Assembly: GCA_016288175.1 (NCBI GenBank)
Contig: JAEEYN010000217.1
Coordinates: 1 to 17,339 of the forward strand
DNA length: 17,339 bases
Direction: 5' to 3'
DNA from: Bacillota bacterium
Lineage (GTDB): Bacteria > Bacillota > Clostridia > Christensenellales > CAG-138
Shown: positions 8,181 to 13,980 of the stretch, in pieces
Numbering within the stretch: the stretch's first letter is position 1
Layout: each line of letters starts with the position of its first letter
Notes under the pieces: model-generated
Database searches by the model: none
What the model saw: only the letters and a program-made list of their open reading frames with translations
What the model was told of the DNA's origin: nothing
Translations under genes and position numbers: made by a program

Positions 8181-8228
8181 TCTTGCATAAACTTGCACGA
8201 ACTTGCACGCGTGTAAGTTTAGTGCAAA
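8181..8228. repeat. 10-bp-phased CTTGCA repeats with a 20-bp near-palindrome
   Basis: Three units begin exactly 10 bp apart (8181 TCTTGCATAA, 8191 ACTTGCACGA, 8201 ACTTGCACGC). Two related units in inverted orientation follow (GTGTAAG at 8211, GTGCAAA at 8222). Units three and four form AACTTGCACGCGTGTAAGTT (8200-8219), a 20-bp palindrome with one mismatched pair. Helical phasing and a position between two divergent promoters fit a site for an oligomeric DNA-binding protein: an operator, or a recombinase or replication-initiator site. Confidence 0.6.
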
Positions 8229-8268
8229 CAGTTGATCTTTCCTGCGTCAGGAATATTGAACCGAACCC

Positions 8269-8297
8269 TTGAAAGCAACCGTGCATTTTGCTATACT
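8269..8297 (+). promoter_or_regulatory. Strong plus-strand sigma-A promoter with no gene behind it
   Basis: TTGAAA (8269-8274) and TATACT (8292-8297) are separated by 17 bp. Transcription would start near 8304. The next 260 bases contain only repeats and hairpins and end at the terminator at 8527-8561, so the promoter either makes a non-coding RNA or is a remnant of a lost gene. Confidence 0.65.
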
Positions 8298-8307
8298 AAT
8301 ATTGTAT

Positions 8308-8316
8308 TTATCCACA
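8308..8316 (+). other. Perfect DnaA-box sequence
   Basis: TTATCCACA is the strong consensus DnaA box. A single copy can occur by chance, but it lies close to the tandem 12-mers and AT-rich inverted repeats, an arrangement seen in plasmid origins. Related but weaker TTATCAAC sequences occur at 8331 and 8501. Confidence 0.3.
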
Positions 8317-8351
8317 GTCGTTGCTGTCCGTTATCAACGCTGATAACAAAA

Positions 8352-8387
8352 CGATAATAGGACGGATGATAGGCAGGATGATACGGA
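8352..8387 (+). repeat. Three 12-bp tandem repeats (GGATGATA core)
   Basis: The units are CGATAATAGGAC (8352), GGATGATAGGCA (8364) and GGATGATACGGA (8376). Units two and three match at 10 of 12 positions, and units one and two at 8 of 12. Spacing of about one helical turn and the nearby element edge suggest iteron-type or integrase arm-type binding sites. This is inferred from pattern only. Confidence 0.5.
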
Positions 8388-8413
8388 TTTATCAAATAAT
8401 CAAAGGCATTTCA

Positions 8414-8459
8414 GATAGGACGTACAATATTGTATAAACATATTTGTTTAAGTCCTATC
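8414..8459. repeat. Nested inverted repeats that can fold as a three-way junction
   Basis: The outer arms GATAGGAC (8414-8421) and GTCCTATC (8452-8459) are perfect complements. Inside lie the 12-bp palindrome TACAATATTGTA (8423-8434) and, directly adjoining, TAAACA-TATT-TGTTTA (8435-8450). Only one base is left unpaired on each side of the outer stem. ATAGGAC also occurs at 8357-8363 in the tandem 12-mers. Such compact folding is unlikely to be accidental. Confidence 0.6.
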
Positions 8460-8465
8460 GAATGG

Positions 8466-8495
8466 GAGTGAGTTTTGCGTAGCAAAGCTCAACTC
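8466..8495. repeat. Hairpin close to the presumed element edge
   Basis: GAGTTTTGC (8470-8478) pairs with GCAAAGCTC (8482-8490) around a GTA loop, with one G-T wobble. The stem can be prolonged by GAGT/ACTC across a one-base bulge. It may be the 3' domain of an RNA or a DNA hairpin at the end of the element. No transposase of the kind that uses hairpin ends is present in the window. Confidence 0.5.
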
Positions 8496-8526
8496 TTTGG
8501 TTATCAACTGTTTACCATTAACTAAA

Positions 8527-8561
8527 AAAACCGCCGGACCTTTCGGGTTCCCGGCGGTTTT
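8527..8561 (-). terminator. Intrinsic terminator of the GNAT/kinase operon (bidirectional)
   Basis: The perfect 11-bp arms AAAACCGCCGG (8527-8537) and CCGGCGGTTTT (8551-8561) start 5 bases after the stop of the GNAT gene. On the minus strand the stem is followed by a run of seven T (complement of 8524-8530), a textbook terminator. On the plus strand it is followed by TTTT, so it can also end transcripts coming from 8304. Confidence 0.9.
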
Positions 8562-8565
8562 GCGT

Positions 8566-9219
8566 TCACCTGACTACCGAGGAATGCCTGTAGATATAGA
8601 ACTCCTCCTGGCTCGGCATCCATTTCTTTTCCTTCGGGGGAAACGTCGCGTCGAATCTTTCGACTGCGGCGGTATCCTCGCAGCAGGCGGCGGCGGTGCT
8701 GTCGATATACATCCACTTCCGCCCGTCCAGCGCGCCGGGCACGAGCTCGCGAACGAGCAGCGCCGTCGGGAAATTGCCGTCCACGATATAACTGACGTTC
8801 TTCTTTTTGCAGCTCACGAAGCCCCGGCTGACGTAATTTCCGGGATTGCCAAAATTGATGTTGACGTCGTAGCCCATCTTGCGCGCAAGCTCAAAGGTAT
8901 GCTCGAGCAGGATCTTGCCGAGCCTCTGCCTTTGGAATTCCGGCGCGACGCAGAGCGGCCCGCAGGAGACGATCTCCTTGCGGCTGCCGTTTTCATCCTC
9001 GAGCCACGCCTTGGTGTACATGATGTTTCCGATGATCCTGCCGTCCTTTTCGAGAACGAACGCAAGCTCCGGGATGAAATCCGGGTGGCTGCGCATCATG
9101 TGAACATAGTAATGCTCGTCCGCGCCGGGCTTATAGACGTTCCAGAACGCCTCGCGGGTGAGTTCCTCCACCGCGCGATAATCCTTTTCCGTTTCCGGAC
9201 GTATCTTTATACCGTTCAT
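8566..9219 (-). CDS. GNAT family N-acetyltransferase
   Basis: A 217-aa protein. It opens with IKIRPETEKDYRAVEELTREAFW, the usual first strand and helix of GNATs. The acetyl-CoA pyrophosphate-binding loop is VAPEFQRQRLGKILLEH (91-107, QRxRxGK type), and NPGNYVSRGF (about 124-133) is close to the C-terminal motif of YhbS-like acetyltransferases. The substrate is unknown. The last 60 residues go beyond the core fold. AAAGGA precedes the ATG. It is the last gene of a minus-strand run, 48 nt after the kinase-like gene, and is followed by the terminator at 8527-8561. Confidence 0.9.
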   Translation of the reverse strand: MNGIKIRPETEKDYRAVEELTREAFWNVYKPGADEHYYVHMMRSHPDFIPELAFVLEKDGRIIGNIMYTKAWLEDENGSRKEIVSCGPLCVAPEFQRQRLGKILLEHTFELARKMGYDVNINFGNPGNYVSRGFVSCKKKNVSYIVDGNFPTALLVRELVPGALDGRKWMYIDSTAAACCEDTAAVERFDATFPPKEKKWMPSQEEFYIYRHSSVVR

Positions 9220-9267
9220 CTGAATGATCCTTTCGTTTTTGTCCGATTCAAAATTATTCTTACGCGT

Positions 9268-10338
9268 TCACGGGCAGGGCAGCTCCGCAAGCAGGGCGAG
9301 CAGCTCCAGTATCTCCGGCCGCAGCGCGCCTGACTTCAGGCCTTCGAGGAAGAAGCAGACCTGCGGCCAGCCCTCGGCGAGGGCGATCCAGGTGTACCAT
9401 TCGAGCGCGGTTTTCTCCGTCTCCGTCGCGTTATAGCGGGAAAGCAGGCGCTGCCGCGTCTTCGCGTAATCCGCAAGCGCGTGTTCGAGCCGCGTTTTCG
9501 CGCCGATCGGCTCCGTGATGTCCTCATCGAAGCCGCCGCCGAGGTTCGCGAACTGGTTGACGACGACCTCCGTTCCGGCGAGATTGAAATCGATCAGCCC
9601 GGCAAGGTGATGCTCCGCGTCCGCGAGTACGTTGCTGAAATTCTCGTCCCCCTGAAAGACGCAGCGCGGCAGATCGCGGTAGACCGCCTTCAATTTTTCG
9701 CGGATCAGCCCGTTTTTGGCGTTCAGCCTTTCGGCAAGCTTGTCCTCGCCGAGCTCCCGCAGCCGAGCGAGCAGTCTTTCGAAATTCTGCTGCTTTTCGT
9801 CCTTCCCGATGGGCTTATCGAAGGGGTTGAGGTCGAAAAGGCTGTACATTCCCATCGTTTCCGAAAGATCGACGTTCTTGTACCTTTCCGCAAAGGCGGC
9901 GACGCTTTCGAGCACCTCGTTCCAGAGCGCGTCCGCCTCGGCCTCGGGGAGCTGCAGCTCATAGGCCGTCGGAAGGTCGACGTATTCGGCAAGATAGCAG
10001 AGCAGTCCGTTCCGCTCGTGGAAAAATTTTCCGTCCGCGTCCGCTATGAACGCGGGGCAGCGCAGGCCGAATTCGGCGTATCTTCCGATCAGCCGGTTCA
10101 GCTCCCGCATCCGGTTTTCCGTCATCTCCGGCGCGTTGCAGAAGCGCAGGACCCATTTATTGTCGATGATATAGTTGAGGCGGATATCGTTCGCGCCGTG
10201 GGAGCTGTCGATAAGGCGTATGTCCTCCCCGCCCGCAAAGCCGTACTCCGCAAGCGCGGCGAGAACGTCCTCCCGCGATGGCGCCTTCATATCCGCCGGG
10301 AAAAATTCCCCGGGCAGCAGCTCTTTTTCGTTACCCAT
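9268..10338 (-). CDS. Aminoglycoside-phosphotransferase-like kinase (APH/choline kinase fold)
   Basis: A 356-aa protein. The catalytic loop reads VFQGDENFSNVL (228-238: Q229, D231, N236), which corresponds to the APH HGDxxxxN Brenner motif with Gln in place of His. The metal-binding motif is IDFNLAGTE (249-257), with D250, so DFN replaces DxD/DFG. Asp and Asn of the loop and Asp of the metal motif remain, so activity is possible. The substrate is unknown, and drug resistance should not be assumed. I chose the ATG at 10338, which has AAAGGA upstream and lies 17 nt after the previous stop; an in-frame ATG at 10371 would overlap that gene. It is encoded between two GNATs, suggesting a small-molecule modification cluster. 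Confidence 0.85.
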   Translation of the reverse strand: MGNEKELLPGEFFPADMKAPSREDVLAALAEYGFAGGEDIRLIDSSHGANDIRLNYIIDNKWVLRFCNAPEMTENRMRELNRLIGRYAEFGLRCPAFIADADGKFFHERNGLLCYLAEYVDLPTAYELQLPEAEADALWNEVLESVAAFAERYKNVDLSETMGMYSLFDLNPFDKPIGKDEKQQNFERLLARLRELGEDKLAERLNAKNGLIREKLKAVYRDLPRCVFQGDENFSNVLADAEHHLAGLIDFNLAGTEVVVNQFANLGGGFDEDITEPIGAKTRLEHALADYAKTRQRLLSRYNATETEKTALEWYTWIALAEGWPQVCFFLEGLKSGALRPEILELLALLAELPCP

Positions 10339-10355
10339 ACCGTTGTTCCTTTCCG

Positions 10356-11171
10356 TTAATCGACATGCCACGCCGCGTACCGGCTGTTCATTCCGGGCAC
10401 CTTTTTGAAGCCGACGGAATCATACAGCCGGAGCGCGGGGATATTGTCGACTTCGACCATAAGCATCATGGCCTTCGGGCTGTTCAGTTCGAGCGCCTTC
10501 AATACGAGCTTTCTTCCCCAGCCCTTGCCGCGGTGTTTTTCGCTGACGAGCAGGTCGAAGATCTCGTTTTCGTCCCATGCGTGGGTAAAATCGACGTACC
10601 CGACGACGGTCCCGTTGTCGACCGCAAGGAGCGCACGGAATCGGTCCGCCGCCTCCGCGACGCGCTCACCAGTCCAGTAGCAGTCCTTGGCATGAAGCGC
10701 GAAATACTGCTGTTTATACTTATCGGAAAGCGGTTCGACGCCCTCCGTATCGCCGGAGATATCGCCCTCAAAAACCATGCGCTGCTGCTCCGTGTCGATC
10801 TCCGCGCCGAGCTTTTGAACAAGCGCAAGCAGCTTATCATTGGCGGGGTTGAATACGAAATCCACCTGCCAGCCGGGGTAGTTTTTCGCCAGATAATCAG
10901 CGATTTCGGCGTAAGCCGCGACCGAGCGCGAGAGCCCGACGAGCATCTCCATATAGCTGATCTCCGTTTCCTCCGAGAACACGAAAAGGCCGGTCATTTC
11001 GCCGTTTTCGAATACGCCGAGCACGCGGTCCTCCGGCCGATCGAGCGCTCTTATTAGGTTGCACTCCAAATTCTCCGGCGTACCGATCATCGGTTCCGAA
11101 TAGGCGGGATCCGCGTTTACATCGTTTATAAAATCCCAATAGGGATCGAGTGAATCAAGTATTCTGATCAT
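10356..11171 (-). CDS. GNAT acetyltransferase with an extra N-terminal domain
   Basis: A 271-aa protein. The C-terminal half is a clear GNAT: VVGYVDFTHAW (189-199), LVSEKHRGKGWGRKLV (208-223, RGKGWG acetyl-CoA loop) and VDNIPALRLYDSVGFKKV (241-258). The N-terminal 135 residues may be a degenerate second GNAT-like domain (GVFENGEMTGLFVF, 52-65). The frame stays open further upstream, to 11414, but that part runs inside the neighbouring oxidoreductase gene and has the Arg/Ser-rich look of an out-of-frame translation. The ATG at 11171 with GGAAG just upstream is therefore the start. It follows the FAD oxidoreductase by 28 nt and precedes the kinase by 17 nt. Confidence 0.88.
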   Translation of the reverse strand: MIRILDSLDPYWDFINDVNADPAYSEPMIGTPENLECNLIRALDRPEDRVLGVFENGEMTGLFVFSEETEISYMEMLVGLSRSVAAYAEIADYLAKNYPGWQVDFVFNPANDKLLALVQKLGAEIDTEQQRMVFEGDISGDTEGVEPLSDKYKQQYFALHAKDCYWTGERVAEAADRFRALLAVDNGTVVGYVDFTHAWDENEIFDLLVSEKHRGKGWGRKLVLKALELNSPKAMMLMVEVDNIPALRLYDSVGFKKVPGMNSRYAAWHVD

Positions 11172-11199
11172 ATTCTTCCGATTTGTATGGATTTTCGCG

Positions 11200-12564
11200 T
11201 TACCCGGCGATCTCCCTTGCGACGAAAACGCCGCTTGCGGAAGCATGGGAAAGCGAATGGGTGATGCCGCTGCCGTCGCCGATGATATAGAGGCCGTCAT
11301 ACTTCGTTTCAAGGCGTTCGCTGCCCTCCGCCTCCATGTTGTAGAACTTGACCTCCACGCCGTAAAGGAGCGTATCGTCGTTCGCGGTGCCGGGGGCGAT
11401 CTTGTCGAGGGCATAGATCATCTCGATTATGCCGTCCAGGATGCGCTTCGGCAGAACCAGGCTGAGGTCGCCCGGCGTCGCCGCGAGGGTCGGAACGGTG
11501 AAGCTTTCGTCGATGCGCTTCTGCGTGCTGCGTTGGCCGCGGATGAGGTCGCCGAAGCGCTGCACCATCACGCCGCCGCCGAGCATATTCGAAAGGCGGG
11601 CGATCGATTCGCCGTAGCCGTTACTGTCCTTGAAGGGCTCCGAAAAATGCTTGCTGACGAGCAGGGCGAAATTCGTATTCTGCGTATGCTTCGCGGGGTC
11701 CTCGTAGCTGTGGCCGTTGACGGTGACGATGCCGTTCGTATTTTCGTTGACGACGGCGCCGCGCGGGTTCATGCAGAAGGTGCGGACAAGGTCGCCGTAT
11801 TTCTCGGTCCGGTAGACGATCTTGCTCTCGTAAAGCTCGTCGGTGAGGTGGGAAAATACTTCGCTCGGCAGCTCAACGCGCACGCCGATATCGACGCGGT
11901 TCGAGCGGGTGCCGATGCCGATCTCGCGGCAGACCTTTTCCATCCATTTGCTGCCGCTGCGGCCGACGGAGATCACGCATTTTTCGCAGTTGTAGCTCAC
12001 GCCGCATGCGCTGATCTCGAAGCCGCCCTTTTCAACCTTCACGCTGTCCACGGGGCTGTTGAAATGGAACTCCACGCTGTCCTTGAGGTGGGCGTAGAGG
12101 TTTTCGAGCACGGTGTAGTTGATGTCCGTGCCGAGATGGCGGACGGAAGCATCGAGCAGATGCAGGTCGTTCTGCATGCAGAGCTTTTTGAACTTGCTTC
12201 CCGCCGTCGAATAGAGCTTCGTGCCCTCGCCGCCGAAGCGGAGGTTGATATCGTCCACATAGCGCATCAGCTCGAGCGCCTTTTGCTTGCCGATGTATTC
12301 ATGCAGCGTGCCGCCGAAATCGTTGGTGATGTTGTATTTGCCGTCCGAAAACGCGCCCGCGCCGCCGAAGCCGCTCATGATGGAGCAGGTTTTGCACTTG
12401 ATGCAGCTCTTTATCCTCTCGCCGTCGATCGGGCAGCGGCGCTTTTCAAGGGGATTGCCCGCCTCGAATACCGCAACGCTGAGCTGCGGCGCAAGCTTTT
12501 TGAGCTCGTATGCCGAATAGATGCCGCCCGGACCCGCGCCGATGATTATAACATCATAAAACAT
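11200..12564 (-). CDS. FAD-dependent oxidoreductase of the COG2509 type
   Basis: A 454-aa flavoprotein. The N-terminal Rossmann motif is VIIIGAGPGGIYSAYEL (5-21), and the C-terminal FAD motif is GLYIIGDGSGITHSLSHASASG. After the first strand comes a four-cysteine block (C44, C54, C57, C60) leading into GFGGAGAFSDGK (65-76), which I know as a hallmark of the uncharacterised FAD-dependent dehydrogenase family COG2509. The physiological substrate is unknown. GGAG, overlapping the end of the peroxiredoxin gene, serves the ATG. The genes are 3 nt apart, so a functional link to thiol redox chemistry is plausible but unproven. Confidence 0.9.
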   Translation of the reverse strand: MFYDVIIIGAGPGGIYSAYELKKLAPQLSVAVFEAGNPLEKRRCPIDGERIKSCIKCKTCSIMSGFGGAGAFSDGKYNITNDFGGTLHEYIGKQKALELMRYVDDINLRFGGEGTKLYSTAGSKFKKLCMQNDLHLLDASVRHLGTDINYTVLENLYAHLKDSVEFHFNSPVDSVKVEKGGFEISACGVSYNCEKCVISVGRSGSKWMEKVCREIGIGTRSNRVDIGVRVELPSEVFSHLTDELYESKIVYRTEKYGDLVRTFCMNPRGAVVNENTNGIVTVNGHSYEDPAKHTQNTNFALLVSKHFSEPFKDSNGYGESIARLSNMLGGGVMVQRFGDLIRGQRSTQKRIDESFTVPTLAATPGDLSLVLPKRILDGIIEMIYALDKIAPGTANDDTLLYGVEVKFYNMEAEGSERLETKYDGLYIIGDGSGITHSLSHASASGVFVAREIAG

Positions 12565-12567
12565 ATT

Positions 12568-13023
12568 TTACTCCAGATATTCAAGTATTTCCGCCGCGTT
12601 GGTATCCGGCTTCACCTTCGGCATGACCCTTTCGATCAGGCCGTTTTCGTCGATTATGAACGTCGTGCGGACGACGCCCATCGAAACCTTGCCGTAATTC
12701 TTCTTTTCCTGCCAGACGCCGTAGGCCTCGATCGCCTTCCGTTCCGGATCGGAGAGCAGGAGAAAAGGCAGGCCGTGCTTTTCCGCGAACTTCTTATGCG
12801 AGTCAACGGAATCGCGGCTCACGCCGATAACGGCGACGTCCTTTTCGCGGAACGCCGCGTACGCCCCCGCAAAGGCGCAGGCCTGGCGCGTGCAGCCGGG
12901 GGTGTTGTCCTTCGGGTAGAAATAGAGAACGACCTTCCTGCCGAGAAAGTCGGAAAGGCGAACTTCTTTGCCCTCGCCGTCGTTCAGACAAAACTCGGGC
13001 GCTTTCATTCCAGCCTCAAGCAT
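12568..13023 (-). CDS. bcp: Thiol peroxidase of the Bcp/PrxQ type (peroxiredoxin)
   Basis: A 151-aa protein of the expected length. The active site is YPKDNTPGCTRQAC (36-49): C44 is the peroxidatic cysteine, and C49, five residues later, is the typical resolving cysteine of atypical 2-Cys Bcp enzymes. IGVSRDSVDSHKKFAEKHGLPFLLLSD is the conserved central region, written here only as a landmark. GVVRTTFIID and the final ILEYLE complete the AhpC/TSA fold. It reduces hydroperoxides in the cytoplasm using thioredoxin. GGAGG lies 7 nt before the ATG. It is followed directly by the FAD oxidoreductase gene. Confidence 0.95.
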   Translation of the reverse strand: MLEAGMKAPEFCLNDGEGKEVRLSDFLGRKVVLYFYPKDNTPGCTRQACAFAGAYAAFREKDVAVIGVSRDSVDSHKKFAEKHGLPFLLLSDPERKAIEAYGVWQEKKNYGKVSMGVVRTTFIIDENGLIERVMPKVKPDTNAAEILEYLE

Positions 13024-13056
13024 ATTATTATCCTCCGATAAAAATCTTGTAATAAT

Positions 13057-13833
13057 TCAGTAATTCTGTTTCCCAACCGGGATCTGCTTCCGAACGGCGC
13101 GGACCTCCTCGGGATCGATCCCGACGGTCAAAACCTGCTCCTCCGCCCCGGCCCTTGCGAGCACGCGGCCCCAGGGATCGACGGCGATGGAATTGCCATA
13201 GGAAACGTAAGGAGCGCTTTCGTCCCTCGCCGGAGCGCAGCCGAAGGTGAAGATCTGCTCATCTACTGCGCGTGCGCGGAACAGCAGCTCCCAGTGCAGC
13301 GGCCCCGTCGTCATATTGAACGCGGCGGGCACGGCAAGGAAGTCGATATCCCTCAGCCTGCGTATCATGTCCGGGAAGCGGATATCGAAGCAAACGATCA
13401 CGCCGAATTTTCCAAAGGGCGTATCGAAGGCCGTGACGCCTTCTCCGGGCGAAAAGGTCCGCGATTCCCGGTATTTTTGCCCGCCCTCGATTGCGACGTC
13501 GAAAAGATGGACCTTGCGGTGCTTCGCGATCATTCTTCCCGCAGGATCGAAGCAGAAGCTCGTATTATAGAGCTTTTCGCCGTCCCGCTCCGGCATACTT
13601 CCGCCGATCAGGTATGCGCCGCTCGCCTTTGCCATTTCGCAAAGCGCCAGCGTGACCGCGCCGCCCTCCTCCTCCGCGTTTTTCACGAAATCGCGGTTCC
13701 GGTACGGGCAGCAGAACATCTCCGGCAGCATGATCACGTCCGCGCTTTTTGCTTTTCCGCAGAGCTCCGCGGCGTGCGCAAGGTTCTGCGCCTTGTCCGC
13801 CGCGATATTCATCTGTATCAAAGCAAGCTTCAT
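13057..13833 (-). CDS. Carbon-nitrogen hydrolase (nitrilase superfamily, Nit2/omega-amidase-like)
   Basis: A 258-aa protein. The Glu-Lys-Cys triad is visible: E38 in LPEMF, K107 in HRKVHLFDV and C148 in VIVCFDIRFPD. Length, LFDV after the Lys and the C-terminal RARAVDEQIFTFGCAPA fit the Nit2/omega-amidase and related small amidase branch, which hydrolyses alpha-ketoglutaramate-type or deaminated-thiol amides. The exact substrate is not determinable from sequence alone. The ATG at 13833 has AAAGGA 8 nt upstream and begins the conserved MKLALIQMN strand; an in-frame ATG at 13872 adds a basic 13-residue stretch without support. It is the first gene of the run leading to the peroxiredoxin. Confidence 0.92.
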   Translation of the reverse strand: MKLALIQMNIAADKAQNLAHAAELCGKAKSADVIMLPEMFCCPYRNRDFVKNAEEEGGAVTLALCEMAKASGAYLIGGSMPERDGEKLYNTSFCFDPAGRMIAKHRKVHLFDVAIEGGQKYRESRTFSPGEGVTAFDTPFGKFGVIVCFDIRFPDMIRRLRDIDFLAVPAAFNMTTGPLHWELLFRARAVDEQIFTFGCAPARDESAPYVSYGNSIAVDPWGRVLARAGAEEQVLTVGIDPEEVRAVRKQIPVGKQNY

Positions 13834-13930
13834 CCGGATTCCTTTCAATCTGTTTTTTCTGTATTTTAACATCTAAACCACAGTTTTTCAATGGTATTGC
13901 CACTTGCCGGCTTTTCTTTTGAGTTTTTTA

Positions 13931-13954
13931 AAAGCGCGGTTTGTGCCGCGCTTT
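13931..13954 (-). terminator. Probable terminator of the lipoprotein unit
   Basis: The 9-bp arms AAAGCGCGG (13931-13939) and CCGCGCTTT (13946-13954) are perfect and enclose a 6-nt loop, 26 bases beyond the stop of the lipoprotein gene. On the minus strand the stem ends in TTTT before an A-run, a short but acceptable T-tract. It separates that gene from the nitrilase-family gene. Confidence 0.6.
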
Positions 13955-13980
13955 CATCATCCTTTTCATATTCTCTGTGC

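Larger units (their letters stand above)
1..8526. mobile_element. Probable mobilisable/integrative element segment carrying a type III R-M cargo (limits approximate)
   Basis: The left edge holds relaxase-tail and tnpV genes. The interior is a defence operon of mosaic base composition. The right side is an AT-rich, repeat-filled non-coding stretch that ends abruptly at the terminator (8527-8561) of a GC-rich, housekeeping-like operon. This layout suggests one element inserted just downstream of that operon, with its right end somewhere in about 8460-8526. No recombinase gene and no matching end repeat can be seen because the left part is outside the window, so both limits are inferred and the R-M operon could be a separate insertion. 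Confidence 0.4.
8304..8562 (+). ncRNA. Candidate structured RNA of about 260 nt (promoter to terminator)
   Basis: The interval is bounded by a near-consensus promoter and an intrinsic terminator, and it has several potential stems. These are GTTATCA/TGATAAC (8330-8336 with 8341-8347), GATAGGAC/GTCCTATC (8414-8421 with 8452-8459) enclosing two further small hairpins, and GAGTTTTGC/GCAAAGCTC (8470-8478 with 8482-8490) with a GTA loop. It does not resemble 6S, tmRNA, RNase P, SRP or a riboswitch class that I can recognise. The same inverted repeats could instead act as DNA sites. Expression is inferred only. Confidence 0.3.
7988..8565. other. Gene-free, signal-rich intergenic region (578 bp)
   Basis: No convincing protein gene is present; the longest frames are short and lack ribosome binding sites. 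From left to right it contains the leader and promoter of the R-M operon, a phased repeat cluster (8181-8228), a plus-strand promoter (8269-8297), a DnaA-box-like 9-mer, a 7-bp hairpin (GTTATCA 8330-8336, TGATAAC 8341-8347), tandem 12-mers (8352-8387), a branched inverted repeat (8414-8459), a hairpin (8466-8495) and a terminator (8527-8561). The composition is AT-rich until about 8526 and then switches to the GC-rich style of the right half, consistent with an element boundary. Confidence 0.8.

Noticed and set aside
8181..8228. Short repeats considered as a CRISPR array
   Set aside because: The units are 10 bp and contiguous, with no spacers; no cas genes in the window.
8138..8272. 44-codon plus-strand frame through the CTTGCA repeats
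   Set aside because: No ribosome binding site, no good promoter in front of it, and it overlaps the -35 of the orphan promoter; the repeats explain the sequence better.
8378..8437. 19-residue plus-strand frame (MIRIYQIIKG start) downstream of the orphan promoter
   Set aside because: No properly spaced Shine-Dalgarno, and the second half runs through the branched inverted repeat. Too short to support without expression data.
8414..8495. Hairpins considered as integron attC sites or IS200/IS605 ends
   Set aside because: No GTTRRRY/RYYYAAC core pair recognisable as attC, no cassette gene and no integrase or TnpA gene in view.
11172..11414. Upstream in-frame extension of the two-part GNAT gene
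   Set aside because: It lies inside the FAD oxidoreductase gene and encodes a Ser/Arg/Ala-rich stretch; the ATG at 11171 has its own ribosome binding site.
11245..13041. Very long plus-strand open frame (598 codons) antisense to the FAD oxidoreductase and peroxiredoxin genes
   Set aside because: It is an Ala/Val/Asp/Arg-rich shadow created by GC-rich codon bias of the two well-recognised genes on the other strand; it has no motif and no credible start.
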